From Acidobacteriota bacterium (lineage in GTDB: Bacteria > Acidobacteriota > Thermoanaerobaculia > Thermoanaerobaculales > Sulfomarinibacteraceae), in contig DAOWFV010000116.1 of NCBI GenBank assembly GCA_030637805.1, forward strand, positions 1-9,264: a stretch of DNA of 9,264 nucleotides, in the 5' to 3' direction. The notes under the pieces are model-generated. The model was not told the origin of the DNA. It saw nothing but the letters and a program-made list of their open reading frames with translations, and made no database searches. This document shows, one piece after another, positions 1-6,257 of this stretch. Within the stretch, counting starts at the first letter, position 1. Every line of letters starts with the position of its first letter. Position numbers and translations under genes: made by a program.

Positions 1-55
1 AGAGGCAGCAGATCGTCAGGCGGGTTGTTCACCGGCAAGTATCGCTTTTCTCAGG
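1..55 (-). other. Short region downstream of the chemoreceptor, possible start of a further gene
   Basis: Fifty-five bases remain after the chemoreceptor stop. On the minus strand a GTG at position 32 opens a frame that runs to the window edge (MNNPPDDLLPL). There is no convincing ribosome binding site in front of it, so this may be chance. No hairpin followed by a T-run is seen, so the operon may continue beyond the window. A further chemotaxis gene would be a natural guess, but nothing here shows it. Confidence 0.15.
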
Positions 56-1687
56 TCAAATCTTCGTCCAGTTGCGGACGTTGACATCCACCCCCAGAGT
101 ACCCACCATCTCACCGTCGTTGTTGTGCATCGCGACGGCGATGGTGAAGCAGGGATCCCCGGTCATCAGGGAGTCGTAGATCGGGGTGACCGCGGACCGC
201 TGGTCGCGGGAAACGGCCTGGAACCAGGGACGGTCGGCATAGGCCTGTCCGACCCCCAGGCTTCCGGGAAGCTCGCGCTCACCCACCAGCTCTCGGTTGA
301 CCACGAAGGCGATCATCGAGCCCGAAAGATCTACCAGGTAAATGAGCTCGAGGTAGGGAGACTCCTGCAGGATCTCCTGGAGGACTCCTTCGACGGCCTC
401 GAGATTGCCGGCGTAGTCGGACAGGCGTTGGGTCCAACCGTAGAGCTGGTGTTTGAGAGAGTGCTGCGATTCGATGCGGAAGCTCTGCGTGAGGAGCTGA
501 ATCGACAACGCCAGCTGGTCGAGCCGCTCGGCCGCACCCGTGTACCGGACGAGGCCGTCGGCGATACGTTGAATGACCCCGCTTACCTCCTTGAGGGTGA
601 GAACGACCTGGTCAGAGGCCGTTCGCTGCTCCTGGGTTGCCAGCGAGATTTCGCGCGCCGCCTGTGCAGTTTCCGCGAGTGCCTCGCGCTGCTGGGTGAT
701 GGCCTCCTGAGCCGAACGACTCTGCTCCAGAACCTGCCCGGCGGCCTTGCTCCCCTCCTCGGTGGCCACAACGACACCGCGGATGGAGCCTGCAAACTCG
801 TCGAGGTGAACGCGCACCGAGTCCACCGACTCCCGGGAGCGTTCGGCCAATCGCCGCACCTCCTCAGCCACCACCGAGAAGCGCTCACCGTGCTCGCCGG
901 CTGCCGAGGCCTCGATGGCTGCGTTGAGGGCGAGGATGTGGGTCTCCTGGGCGATCTCGGTGATCAAGTCGAGGATGCGGTAGATCTCGCGTGAGCGACT
1001 GCCGAGCGTGTCGGCGCGGGCGGCCACGGCATCCATGTGCTCTCGAACGGCATCCACCCCCGACACCGCCGACGCCACCGACGCCGCGCCGGCATCGCCG
1101 GCCTTTTCCGAACGCGCGGCCAGGTTCGCCTGGCTGGCGGCGTTGGTGGCAATCTGGCCCGCGGTGCGCGCGAGCTCCTCCATAGTGGCGGTGATCTCGA
1201 CCACCGCCGCGGCCTGCTGGCTGGACGCCGAGGCCAGCTCCGACGAGACTTTCTGCACGGTGCCGGCCGCCGTCGACACATCGACCGAGGAGCTCTGGAT
1301 CTGCTGGATCAAGGCCGCCAGCGCACGCGTTGCCGCCTGCACCGCGCGCCGCATGTCCTCGCGCAAGGCGTCCACCGGCGTGAGAGCGTTCACCAGATCG
1401 CCTTGCTGCATCTCGGTGAGAGTGGACTCGATGGCGCCGCATTGCCTGGTGTACTGCTCCTTGAGCTCGCGTAGATCCCTCGCGGTACGGCGCTGAGGAA
1501 GGTGAACCAGCATCACGTAGCCCACCATGGCGAGCAGGCCGATGACCAGGAAGGCACGAACGAACCAATCCTCGCGTGGGAGGTCCGAGGCAGCCTCCAA
1601 CAACCCGCCGGCCACCAGGACCACTACGAGCAACAACAACGGTCCAAGCAATCCGCGCACGACCCGTGTTTCGCGTACCTCAGCCAT
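56..1687 (-). CDS. Methyl-accepting chemotaxis protein with C-terminal Cache/PDC-like sensor domain
   Basis: This 543-residue chemoreceptor would pass a ligand signal to a CheA/CheW array. Two membrane helices lie near residues 11-30 and 42-62, joined by only about a dozen residues, so there is no periplasmic ligand domain. A long helical region follows (about 70-405). Its hairpin tip near 243-268 carries the signature EIAQETHILALNAAIEA, then GERFSVVAEEVRRLAERS, which is diagnostic of the MCP signalling domain. Residues about 415-540 form a separate domain with Cache/PDC-type features (LIYLVDLSGSMIAF, DRPWFQAV, TPIYDSLMTGDPCFTIAV, GTLGVDVNV), predicted to be cytoplasmic. The start is ATG at 1687, with AGGAGG at 1693-1698 and a 5-nt spacer. 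It overlaps the end of the CheW-like gene by 8 nt, which suggests translational coupling and a dedicated adaptor. MCP identity is near certain; the Cache call is from motif pattern. The ligand is unknown. Confidence 0.95.
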   Translation of the reverse strand: MAEVRETRVVRGLLGPLLLLVVVLVAGGLLEAASDLPREDWFVRAFLVIGLLAMVGYVMLVHLPQRRTARDLRELKEQYTRQCGAIESTLTEMQQGDLVNALTPVDALREDMRRAVQAATRALAALIQQIQSSSVDVSTAAGTVQKVSSELASASSQQAAAVVEITATMEELARTAGQIATNAASQANLAARSEKAGDAGAASVASAVSGVDAVREHMDAVAARADTLGSRSREIYRILDLITEIAQETHILALNAAIEASAAGEHGERFSVVAEEVRRLAERSRESVDSVRVHLDEFAGSIRGVVVATEEGSKAAGQVLEQSRSAQEAITQQREALAETAQAAREISLATQEQRTASDQVVLTLKEVSGVIQRIADGLVRYTGAAERLDQLALSIQLLTQSFRIESQHSLKHQLYGWTQRLSDYAGNLEAVEGVLQEILQESPYLELIYLVDLSGSMIAFVVNRELVGERELPGSLGVGQAYADRPWFQAVSRDQRSAVTPIYDSLMTGDPCFTIAVAMHNNDGEMVGTLGVDVNVRNWTKI

Positions 1688-2147
1688 CCGACCCTCCTAC
1701 CCCGGGGTTCCACTCATCCGAAAACAACACCGACGGATCCAAGACCTTCACCGGATCACCATCGACCTCTGTCGAGGCAGCCACGAGCGAACCGGACTCC
1801 TGGTCGCACTCTTCGCATGCCAGCGAGGTCACCGCTACCGCCTCGTCCACGGCGAGGCCGAGCACTCTTTTCGCACCCTCGTCCCCCCGCCCGAGGATCA
1901 CAGTAGCCCGGTGTGCCGCCCCCGGAAGGCTACCCGCGATCAGGGCATGCAGGTCGAGCACCGCCAGCGGTTCGCCGGCAAACTGGGCGAGACCGAGGAG
2001 GTAGGGCTGGGATCCGGGCACCGGATAGCAGCTCAGACCTCGCACGACCTGCCGAACCATCGTCGCCGGCAACGCGCAACAAAAGCCGCCGGAACGAACG
2101 ATCAGATAGCGCCCATCTTCCTTTTGACGAGGGGTTTCCGTCTTCAC
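1680..2147 (-). CDS. cheW: CheW-like chemotaxis coupling protein
   Basis: A 155-residue single-domain protein of normal CheW length. CheW is a cytoplasmic adaptor that links chemoreceptors to the kinase CheA. The N-terminal YLIVRSGGFCCALPATMVRQV and central LLGLAQFAGEPLAVLDL match the CheW pattern of a beta strand, a receptor-facing strand and the 'GLxxxxGxxxPVxDL' segment; the second half (ATVILGR, GLAVDEAVAV, VKVLDPSVLF) completes the fold. The start is GTG at 2147. No ATG or other start lies between it and the in-frame stop of the preceding gene, and the site has only a poor ribosome binding sequence. The stop overlaps the chemoreceptor start by 8 nt. Oddities are five cysteines, including CEEC at residues 111-114 and CC at 23-24, unusual for CheW. 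It could instead be a CheW-domain protein serving a non-motility pathway; no cheA or motility gene is present to decide. Confidence 0.85.
   Translation of the reverse strand: MKTETPRQKEDGRYLIVRSGGFCCALPATMVRQVVRGLSCYPVPGSQPYLLGLAQFAGEPLAVLDLHALIAGSLPGAAHRATVILGRGDEGAKRVLGLAVDEAVAVTSLACEECDQESGSLVAASTEVDGDPVKVLDPSVLFSDEWNPGVGGSDG
1693..1698 (-). promoter_or_regulatory. Ribosome binding site of the chemoreceptor
   Basis: AGGAGG lies 5 nt before the ATG at 1687, inside the 3' end of the CheW-like gene. It is a full-consensus site, so the chemoreceptor can be initiated independently as well as by coupling across the 8-nt overlap. It fixes the start choice. Confidence 0.8.
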
Positions 2148-2171
2148 GGACTTAGGATAACACCCTGGCGG

Positions 2172-3029
2172 TCAGCGATTCGCTGGGCCCTGCGCCGTCG
2201 CCGCATCAACCGGTTGGGTTTCGGACCAGTCCAGCTCGGAGCCGCGCATGCTGTGGGGAACCAGGAAGATGCCCATCATCACCACCCACCCGAGTGCAAC
2301 CGCGACCCTGGTACGCAGGTTCCGGGCAGCGGCGATGGCGGCCGGGAGCCAGGCGAGAAAGGCGAAGAGGGTTTTGTTGTCCGTGAGATCGTGACCGAAG
2401 GGCCACCCGGTCCAGAAGGCGCCAAAGGCGTACTTCTGGACGATCGGGCCGAGGATGAGCCCGCCGGCAACCAGCAGCGCCATAGCGATAAGTACGAGCA
2501 CGCGGGCGCGCGGAGCGCCTGGGCGCAAGACCTCGAGAAGGGCGCGCGTGGCCATGAGCATGCTCAGGAACATGGCCAGGATGTGCGGCACCAGCACGCC
2601 AGCCGGCACGTCGCCGCGGAAACGGGCGACCACCGGCTCTCCGTCGGGAATCGTGAGAGTCTCTCCCTCAGCATCGACGACGATCCGATACTCCACCTTG
2701 CCCGCCGGAGGCTGGCCGGGAATCTTCGCCTCGATGCGCCCCTCCGCGGTCTCCGTCATCGGAATCACGCGAAAAGGCTCGTCCGTGGGGTAACGTCGCC
2801 ACTCGAGACTCGCCTGAGCGCCTCGAGAAAGGATCGGGATGCCGACTCGCAGCCCTCCCCTCCCCTCGTCGGATCGGGGCAGGCGGTAGGAGATCGTCTC
2901 CCCGCCGACGAGCGCCGCCGTTCCACGCATCGGGTGGCTTGGCCCGGTCATGCGTTGAAAGACTGCGAGCACCACCGTGAGGATGAAGGCCGCCACCCAC
3001 AGGATGGCGGATACCCGGCGGGATTTCAT
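2172..3029 (-). CDS. Unnamed integral membrane protein with one extracytoplasmic beta-rich domain
   Basis: I cannot place this 285-residue protein in a named family. A membrane helix at about residues 7-24 is followed by a soluble stretch (about 30-140) rich in predicted beta strands, with short repeats of the kind seen in immunoglobulin-like folds (RIEAKIPGQPPAGKVEYRIVV). Four more helices follow, at about 143-168, 177-194, 219-235 and 241-257. Between the third and fourth lies a striking polar and aromatic segment, KYAFGAFWTGWPFGHDLTDN (199-218), which looks like a conserved functional loop. Histidines H149, H213 and H259 lie in or next to membrane segments. The start is ATG at 3029. Its GAGG Shine-Dalgarno overlaps the stop of the cPGS-like gene 12 nt upstream, so the two are surely co-transcribed. 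The CheW-like gene follows after 24 nt. Function is unknown; a sensory or redox membrane role would be guesswork. Confidence 0.85.
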   Translation of the reverse strand: MKSRRVSAILWVAAFILTVVLAVFQRMTGPSHPMRGTAALVGGETISYRLPRSDEGRGGLRVGIPILSRGAQASLEWRRYPTDEPFRVIPMTETAEGRIEAKIPGQPPAGKVEYRIVVDAEGETLTIPDGEPVVARFRGDVPAGVLVPHILAMFLSMLMATRALLEVLRPGAPRARVLVLIAMALLVAGGLILGPIVQKYAFGAFWTGWPFGHDLTDNKTLFAFLAWLPAAIAAARNLRTRVAVALGWVVMMGIFLVPHSMRGSELDWSETQPVDAATAQGPANR

Positions 3030-3041
3030 GAACGACCCGCC

Positions 3042-4364
3042 TCAGCCTTCGGCGAGGACACCGCGCACCATCTCTTCGATGGTTCCCGGCTCGACCTCTT
3101 CGAGTTCGTATTTCACGTTGGCGATTGGCTTGTTCACGGTGATGATCCGCTTGAGGTCGATGGGGGTTCCTTCCACGACCACGTCGGCCGGCGTGGCGTT
3201 GATGGTTTCCTCCAGATCTCGAACCTGCTCGTCGCCGTAGCCCATGGCCGGAAGGATCTGAGAGGCGTTGGGGTACTTCTCATAGGTCGCCTTGATCGTG
3301 CCCACGGCATGGGGCCGGGCATCGACGATCTCGGCCGCGCCCGCCTGCTTGGCTGCAAACCACCCGGCGCCATAGGTCATGCCTCCGTGGGTGAGGGTGG
3401 GACCGTCCTCGACGACCAGCGCGCGCTTGCCCGCAATGAGCTCCGGATTATCCGCGGTGATCACCGAACGGCACTTGATCACCCTGGCAGCCGGGTTGGC
3501 TGTCCGGCAGGTGTCGAGAACCTCCTCGACCTTCACAGGATCGGCGGTGTCCACCTTGTTGACGATCAGAAGATCGGCCATGCGGAGGTTGGTCTCGCCC
3601 GGGTAGTAAGTCAACTCGTGGCCGGCCCGGTGCGGATCCACCAGCGTGATGAACAGGTCGGGCCGGTAGAACGGCGTGTCGTTGTTGCCGCCGTCCCAGA
3701 GGATGACGTCGGCCTCCTTCTCGGCCTCGCGAAGGATCCTCTCGTAGTCGACCCCGGAGTAGACCACGAAACCGTTGTCGATGTGCGGCTCGTACTCCTC
3801 GCGCTCCTCGATGGTGCACTGATGGCGGTCGAGATCCTCGTAGGTCTCGAACCGCTGGCAGGCCTGCTTGGCGAGGTCGCCGTAGGGCATCGGGTGGCGG
3901 ATGGCCACCACCCGCTTGCCCATCTCCTTGAGAAGGCGCGACACATAGCGAGTGGTCTGGGATTTGCCGACACCGGTGCGCACGGCGGTGATCGCGATCA
4001 GAGGCTTGCTGGAAGGGATCATCGTCCGCGTCGCGGAGTGGATGCCGAAGTGCGGGCCCCAGCCGATGACCTGGCTGCCCTTGTTCATCACGTATGTGTG
4101 GAGTACGTCGGAGTAGCAGAACCAGACCTCGTCGACGTCGTTCTCCTTGATCACCCTCTCGAGTTCCTCCTCAGCGAGGATGGGGATCCCGTCCGGGTAG
4201 AGGGAGCCGGCGAGCTCCGCGGGATAAGTTCGGCCCTCGATGTCCGGAATCTGGGTGGCGGTGAAAGCCACCACCTCGTAGTCCTCGTTGTCGCGGTAGA
4301 GACAGTTGAAATTGTGGAAGTCCCGCCCCGCAGCACCCATGATCACGACTTTTGTTCGTGCCAT
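3042..4364 (-). CDS. Cyclic 2,3-diphosphoglycerate synthetase-like P-loop protein (COG2403 type)
   Basis: A 440-residue cytoplasmic protein resembling archaeal cyclic 2,3-diphosphoglycerate synthetase, which closes 2,3-diphosphoglycerate into the cyclic solute with ATP, and the bacterial 'predicted GTPases' of the same group. An N-terminal Rossmann-like part opens with KVVIMGAAGRDFHNFN. A P-loop lies at about 127-137 (AVRTGVGKSQT). Further family motifs are RHPMPYGDLAKQ (156-167), DGGNNDTPFYRPDLFITLVDP (starting at 224), GHELTYYPGETNLR (248-261) and NKVD (269-272), the last resembling the G4 guanine motif. I chose ATG at 4364, preceded by GGAGGA with a 4-nt spacer, over an upstream in-frame TTG (4376) that would overlap that ribosome binding site. 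It leads the operon ending in CheW and a chemoreceptor. Family membership is secure. Whether this bacterial form makes cyclic DPG or uses GTP is not shown by the sequence. Confidence 0.88.
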   Translation of the reverse strand: MARTKVVIMGAAGRDFHNFNCLYRDNEDYEVVAFTATQIPDIEGRTYPAELAGSLYPDGIPILAEEELERVIKENDVDEVWFCYSDVLHTYVMNKGSQVIGWGPHFGIHSATRTMIPSSKPLIAITAVRTGVGKSQTTRYVSRLLKEMGKRVVAIRHPMPYGDLAKQACQRFETYEDLDRHQCTIEEREEYEPHIDNGFVVYSGVDYERILREAEKEADVILWDGGNNDTPFYRPDLFITLVDPHRAGHELTYYPGETNLRMADLLIVNKVDTADPVKVEEVLDTCRTANPAARVIKCRSVITADNPELIAGKRALVVEDGPTLTHGGMTYGAGWFAAKQAGAAEIVDARPHAVGTIKATYEKYPNASQILPAMGYGDEQVRDLEETINATPADVVVEGTPIDLKRIITVNKPIANVKYELEEVEPGTIEEMVRGVLAEG

Positions 4365-4368
4365 GTCA

Positions 4369-4374
4369 TCCTCC
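4369..4374 (-). promoter_or_regulatory. Ribosome binding site that fixes the cPGS-like start
   Basis: GGAGGA sits 4 nt before ATG 4364 on the minus strand. The longer in-frame TTG start at 4376 would overlap this site and has no ribosome binding sequence of its own, so the shorter protein beginning MARTKVV is preferred. Confidence 0.75.
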
Positions 4375-4417
4375 AAGAATTCTCATCGAAAGGCCCGCAG
4401 CCCTCCGAGGAACCACA

Positions 4418-4442
4418 CCGCCGGGTAAAGCTGAACCGGCGG
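4418..4442 (-). other. Hairpin in the leader of the cPGS-like operon
   Basis: A perfect 7-bp GC stem: CCGCCGG at 4418-4424 pairs with CCGGCGG at 4436-4442 across an 11-nt loop. It lies about 55 nt before the start codon and just after the candidate transcription start near 4444. No T-run follows on the minus strand, so it does not look like an intrinsic terminator. It could stabilise the transcript or be chance in GC-rich DNA. Confidence 0.4.
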
Positions 4443-4450
4443 CGGCGCGC

Positions 4451-4459
4451 ATTCTACCA
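4451..4459 (-). promoter_or_regulatory. Candidate extended -10 promoter of the cPGS-like/chemotaxis operon
   Basis: On the minus strand TGGTAGAAT holds a -10-like hexamer TAGAAT (five of six to TATAAT) at 4451-4456, preceded by a TGn extension. No good -35 is seen, which is acceptable for extended -10 promoters. The predicted start near 4444 would give a leader of about 80 nt containing the hairpin at 4418-4442. Called by eye only. Confidence 0.35.
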
Positions 4460-4483
4460 CCAGAGGGAAATAGGACGGCGAGA

Positions 4484-4545
4484 TGCGCCGCCCCCCCGGT
4501 CAGTTTTGAGTTCTTAGTTTTGAGTTTTGAGTTGTGCGCCGCCCC
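4484..4545. repeat. 11-nt direct repeat bracketing the AGTTTTG array
   Basis: TGCGCCGCCCC occurs at 4484-4494 and again at 4535-4545, one copy on either side of the heptamer array at 4502-4536. The spacing is 51 nt. It could be a duplicated target site or a trace of slippage; the sequence is low-complexity GC, so chance is also possible. Confidence 0.5.
4502..4536. repeat. Heptamer tandem array, unit AGTTTTG
   Basis: Five contiguous 7-nt units in strict register. Three are exactly AGTTTTG and the other two are AGTTCTT and AGTTGTG. Every unit begins AGTT. The array is strongly AT-rich against its GC-rich surroundings and lies in the guaA to cPGS-like intergenic region. It forms the left border of a two-array element ending at 4611. 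Confidence 0.8.
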
Positions 4546-4587
4546 GCGCGGGCAGAAGGCATCAATTCTCTGGTTGCCTCCCCGCGC
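4546..4587. repeat. Imperfect GC-rich hairpin between two heptamer arrays
   Basis: GCGCGGG (4546-4552) pairs with CCCGCGC (4581-4587). Further in, AGGCA (4557-4561) pairs with TGCCT (4575-4579). This gives a 12-bp stem with an asymmetric internal loop (4 nt against 1 nt) and a 13-nt terminal loop. It begins 33 nt past the guaA stop, but no U-run follows on the minus strand, so it is not a classic intrinsic terminator. It is the core of the element 4502-4611. Confidence 0.6.
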
Positions 4588-4590
4588 CGA

Positions 4591-4611
4591 TAATTCCGAA
4601 TTCCTAATTCT
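4591..4611. repeat. Heptamer tandem array, unit TAATTCC
   Basis: Three contiguous 7-nt units share the core AATTC, of the form TAATTCC and GAATTCC. The array ends 9 nt before the guaA stop and is the right border of the element whose left border is the AGTTTTG array. Confidence 0.65.
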
Positions 4612-4620
4612 GCGATGGGG

Positions 4621-6153
4621 TCACTCCCACTCAATGGTCCCTGGCGGCTTCGAAGTCACGTCGTAGACCACGCGGTTGATCCCAGCCACCTCGTTGACCA
4701 CCCGGCGCGCGATGCGGTCGAGCACCTCCGGCGGGAATCGGTACCAGTCCGCGGTCATGAAGTCGGTCGTGGTCACGGCCCTCACCGCGAGCACCTTCTC
4801 GTAGGTGCGTTGGTCGCCCATCACCCCAACGCTTCTCACCGGCAGCAACACGCACAACGCCTGGGAGATCTCGTCGTAGAGACCGGCCGAACGAATCTCG
4901 TCGATGACGATGGCGTCGGCCTCTTGCAGCGTGAGAACCCGTTCCCGGTCCACGGCGCCCAGAATCCGCACCGCGAGGCCGGGCCCTGGGAAAGGATGAC
5001 GCCACACGAAGTCGTGGGGCAGACCCAGCTCCTCCCCCACCCTGCGCACCTCGTCTTTGAACAGATCGCGGATCGGTTCCACCAGCTCGAGACCGAGGCG
5101 TTCGGGCAGCCCGCCCACGTTGTGGTGGGTCTTGATAACCGCCGCGGTGCCGCGGATTCCCGAGGACTCGATGACGTCTGGGTAGAGGGTCCCCTGGGCC
5201 AGGTAGCGCGCGTCCGGGAAACGCCTCGCCTCGGCCTCGAAAACGGCGACAAACTCGCGGCCGATAATCTTGCGCTTCTCCTCAGGGTCGTCCACCCCAT
5301 CGAGGGCCGCGAAAAACTCCCCGGAGGCATCCACCCGGTCGAGCTCGAGGCCGAACTCGGCGAAGCGTCGCGCCACGTTGTCACCCTCGTTCTTACGCAG
5401 CATCCCGGTGTCGACGAAGATCGACACCACCCGGTCACCGATCGCCTCGCGCAGGAGCATCGCCGTCACCGACGAGTCGACCCCACCAGAAACGCCGCAG
5501 ATAACGCGTCCTTCAGGTACGGATTCCCGCAGCTGGTCAACCAGCTCGTGACGGATCGCGGAAGGGTTCCAGTCGCGGTGGGCGCCGGCAAGGGCGACGA
5601 AGGCCTCGAGCATCTTCGTACCGTGCGGGGTATGGCGGACCTCCGGGTGGAACTGCAGGGCGATGAGACGGCGTGCCGAATCGGCCATCGCCGCAACCTC
5701 GGTGTTGGAGGTCCTCGCCAGGATCTCGAAGCCCGGCGGCATCGCCTCCACCAGATCGCCGTGGCTCATCCATACCGGCTGATTCCGGGGAGTGTCCTCG
5801 AAGACCCCTTTCTCAGCTACCAGCTCGAGCTCGGCCAGACCGTACTCACGGTGATCCGAGGACCGAACCCGTCCGCCAAGGCGCTGCGCCATGAGGTGCA
5901 TTCCGTAGCAGATGCCGAGCACCGGCACCCCCAGCTCGAAGACCGCGGGATCGACCTGCAGGGCGCCATCCTCGAAGACGCTCGCCGGCCCACCCGAAAG
6001 CACCACCGCGATCGGAGCCGCAGCACGGACCTCTTCCCCGGTGAGGTCGCCACGCGCGATCACCGTTTTCACACCGAGCTCGCGCAGCCGCCGCGCGATG
6101 AGCTGGGTGTACTGGGAACCAAAATCGAGGATGAGGATGAGCTCGTGCTGCAT
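4621..6153 (-). CDS. guaA: GMP synthase (glutamine-hydrolysing)
   Basis: This 510-residue enzyme converts XMP to GMP, using ATP and ammonia drawn from glutamine, in cytoplasmic purine synthesis. The N-terminal class I glutamine amidotransferase spans about residues 6-190. It has the oxyanion segment LSGGPASV, nucleophile C82 in GICYGMH, and H169/E171 in LQFHPEV completing the triad. The ATP-pyrophosphatase domain has the PP-loop SGGVDSS (222-228), followed by DTGMLR, LAQGTLYPDVIES and KTHHNVGGLP. The C-terminal dimerisation domain contains RHPFPGPGLAVRILG and ends in the family-typical KPPGTIEWE. All key residues are present and length is normal. The start is ATG at 6153 with GGAG five bases upstream. 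Intergenic repeat elements flank it on both sides. The 256-nt gap to the next minus-strand gene suggests it is transcribed separately. Identification is secure. Confidence 0.99.
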   Translation of the reverse strand: MQHELILILDFGSQYTQLIARRLRELGVKTVIARGDLTGEEVRAAAPIAVVLSGGPASVFEDGALQVDPAVFELGVPVLGICYGMHLMAQRLGGRVRSSDHREYGLAELELVAEKGVFEDTPRNQPVWMSHGDLVEAMPPGFEILARTSNTEVAAMADSARRLIALQFHPEVRHTPHGTKMLEAFVALAGAHRDWNPSAIRHELVDQLRESVPEGRVICGVSGGVDSSVTAMLLREAIGDRVVSIFVDTGMLRKNEGDNVARRFAEFGLELDRVDASGEFFAALDGVDDPEEKRKIIGREFVAVFEAEARRFPDARYLAQGTLYPDVIESSGIRGTAAVIKTHHNVGGLPERLGLELVEPIRDLFKDEVRRVGEELGLPHDFVWRHPFPGPGLAVRILGAVDRERVLTLQEADAIVIDEIRSAGLYDEISQALCVLLPVRSVGVMGDQRTYEKVLAVRAVTTTDFMTADWYRFPPEVLDRIARRVVNEVAGINRVVYDVTSKPPGTIEWE

Positions 6154-6164
6154 GCGCTCTCCGA

Positions 6165-6181
6165 AGCGGTCTCAGACCGCT
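6165..6181. promoter_or_regulatory. 17-nt perfect dyad in the guaA leader
   Basis: AGCGGTCTCAGACCGCT is a perfect inverted repeat with 8-nt arms around one central base, ending 11 nt before the guaA start codon and directly in front of its ribosome binding site (GGAG at 6159-6162). An overlapping alternative pair (CTCAG 6171-6175 with CTGAG 6180-6184) exists. It could be an operator, or an RNA hairpin (6-bp stem, 5-nt loop) controlling ribosome access. It does not resemble a purine riboswitch, which would be far longer. Confidence 0.5.
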
Positions 6182-6194
6182 GAGTATGGGGCGG

Positions 6195-6222
6195 AGAATA
6201 GCAGAAGAGCGCGCCAGGTCCA
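6195..6222 (-). promoter_or_regulatory. Candidate guaA promoter
   Basis: On the minus strand TGGACC (6217-6222, four of six to the -35 consensus) is followed after 16 nt by TATTCT (6195-6200, four of six to the -10 consensus). The predicted start near 6188 would place the dyad at 6165-6181 in the first part of the transcript. Called by eye only. Confidence 0.3.
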
Positions 6223-6236
6223 TGAGTTGGCGCGAA

Positions 6237-6257
6237 GAATCAGTAATCAGTTGTCAG
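6237..6257. repeat. Left heptamer array of the upstream element, unit TAATCAG
   Basis: Three 7-nt units each end in TCAG (GAATCAG, TAATCAG, then TTGTCAG). Read on the minus strand, away from the element, they are of the form CTGANNN. This matches the register and consensus of the longer array at 6452-6521 read outward on the plus strand. Confidence 0.65.

Noticed and set aside
4364..4376. TTG start at 4376 for the cPGS-like gene, adding four residues
   Set aside because: It overlaps the strong GGAGGA ribosome binding site that serves ATG 4364.
1527..4517. Plus-strand open frame of 996 codons opposite the cheW, membrane and cPGS-like genes
   Set aside because: It lies wholly antisense to four clear genes, and its translation is rich in Arg, His, Asp and Gly with no domain, as expected of a shadow frame in GC-rich DNA.
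4546..4587. Intrinsic terminator of guaA
   Set aside because: The hairpin is well placed, but what follows on the minus strand is GC-rich with no U-run. Kept only as the core of the repeat element.
4615..6183. Plus-strand open frame of 522 codons opposite guaA
   Set aside because: Antisense to an intact, fully conserved GMP synthase. Composition is shadow-like.
6154..6250. Purine or PreQ1-type riboswitch before guaA
   Set aside because: No aptamer-like set of paired elements is seen, and the leader predicted from the candidate promoter is only about 35 nt.
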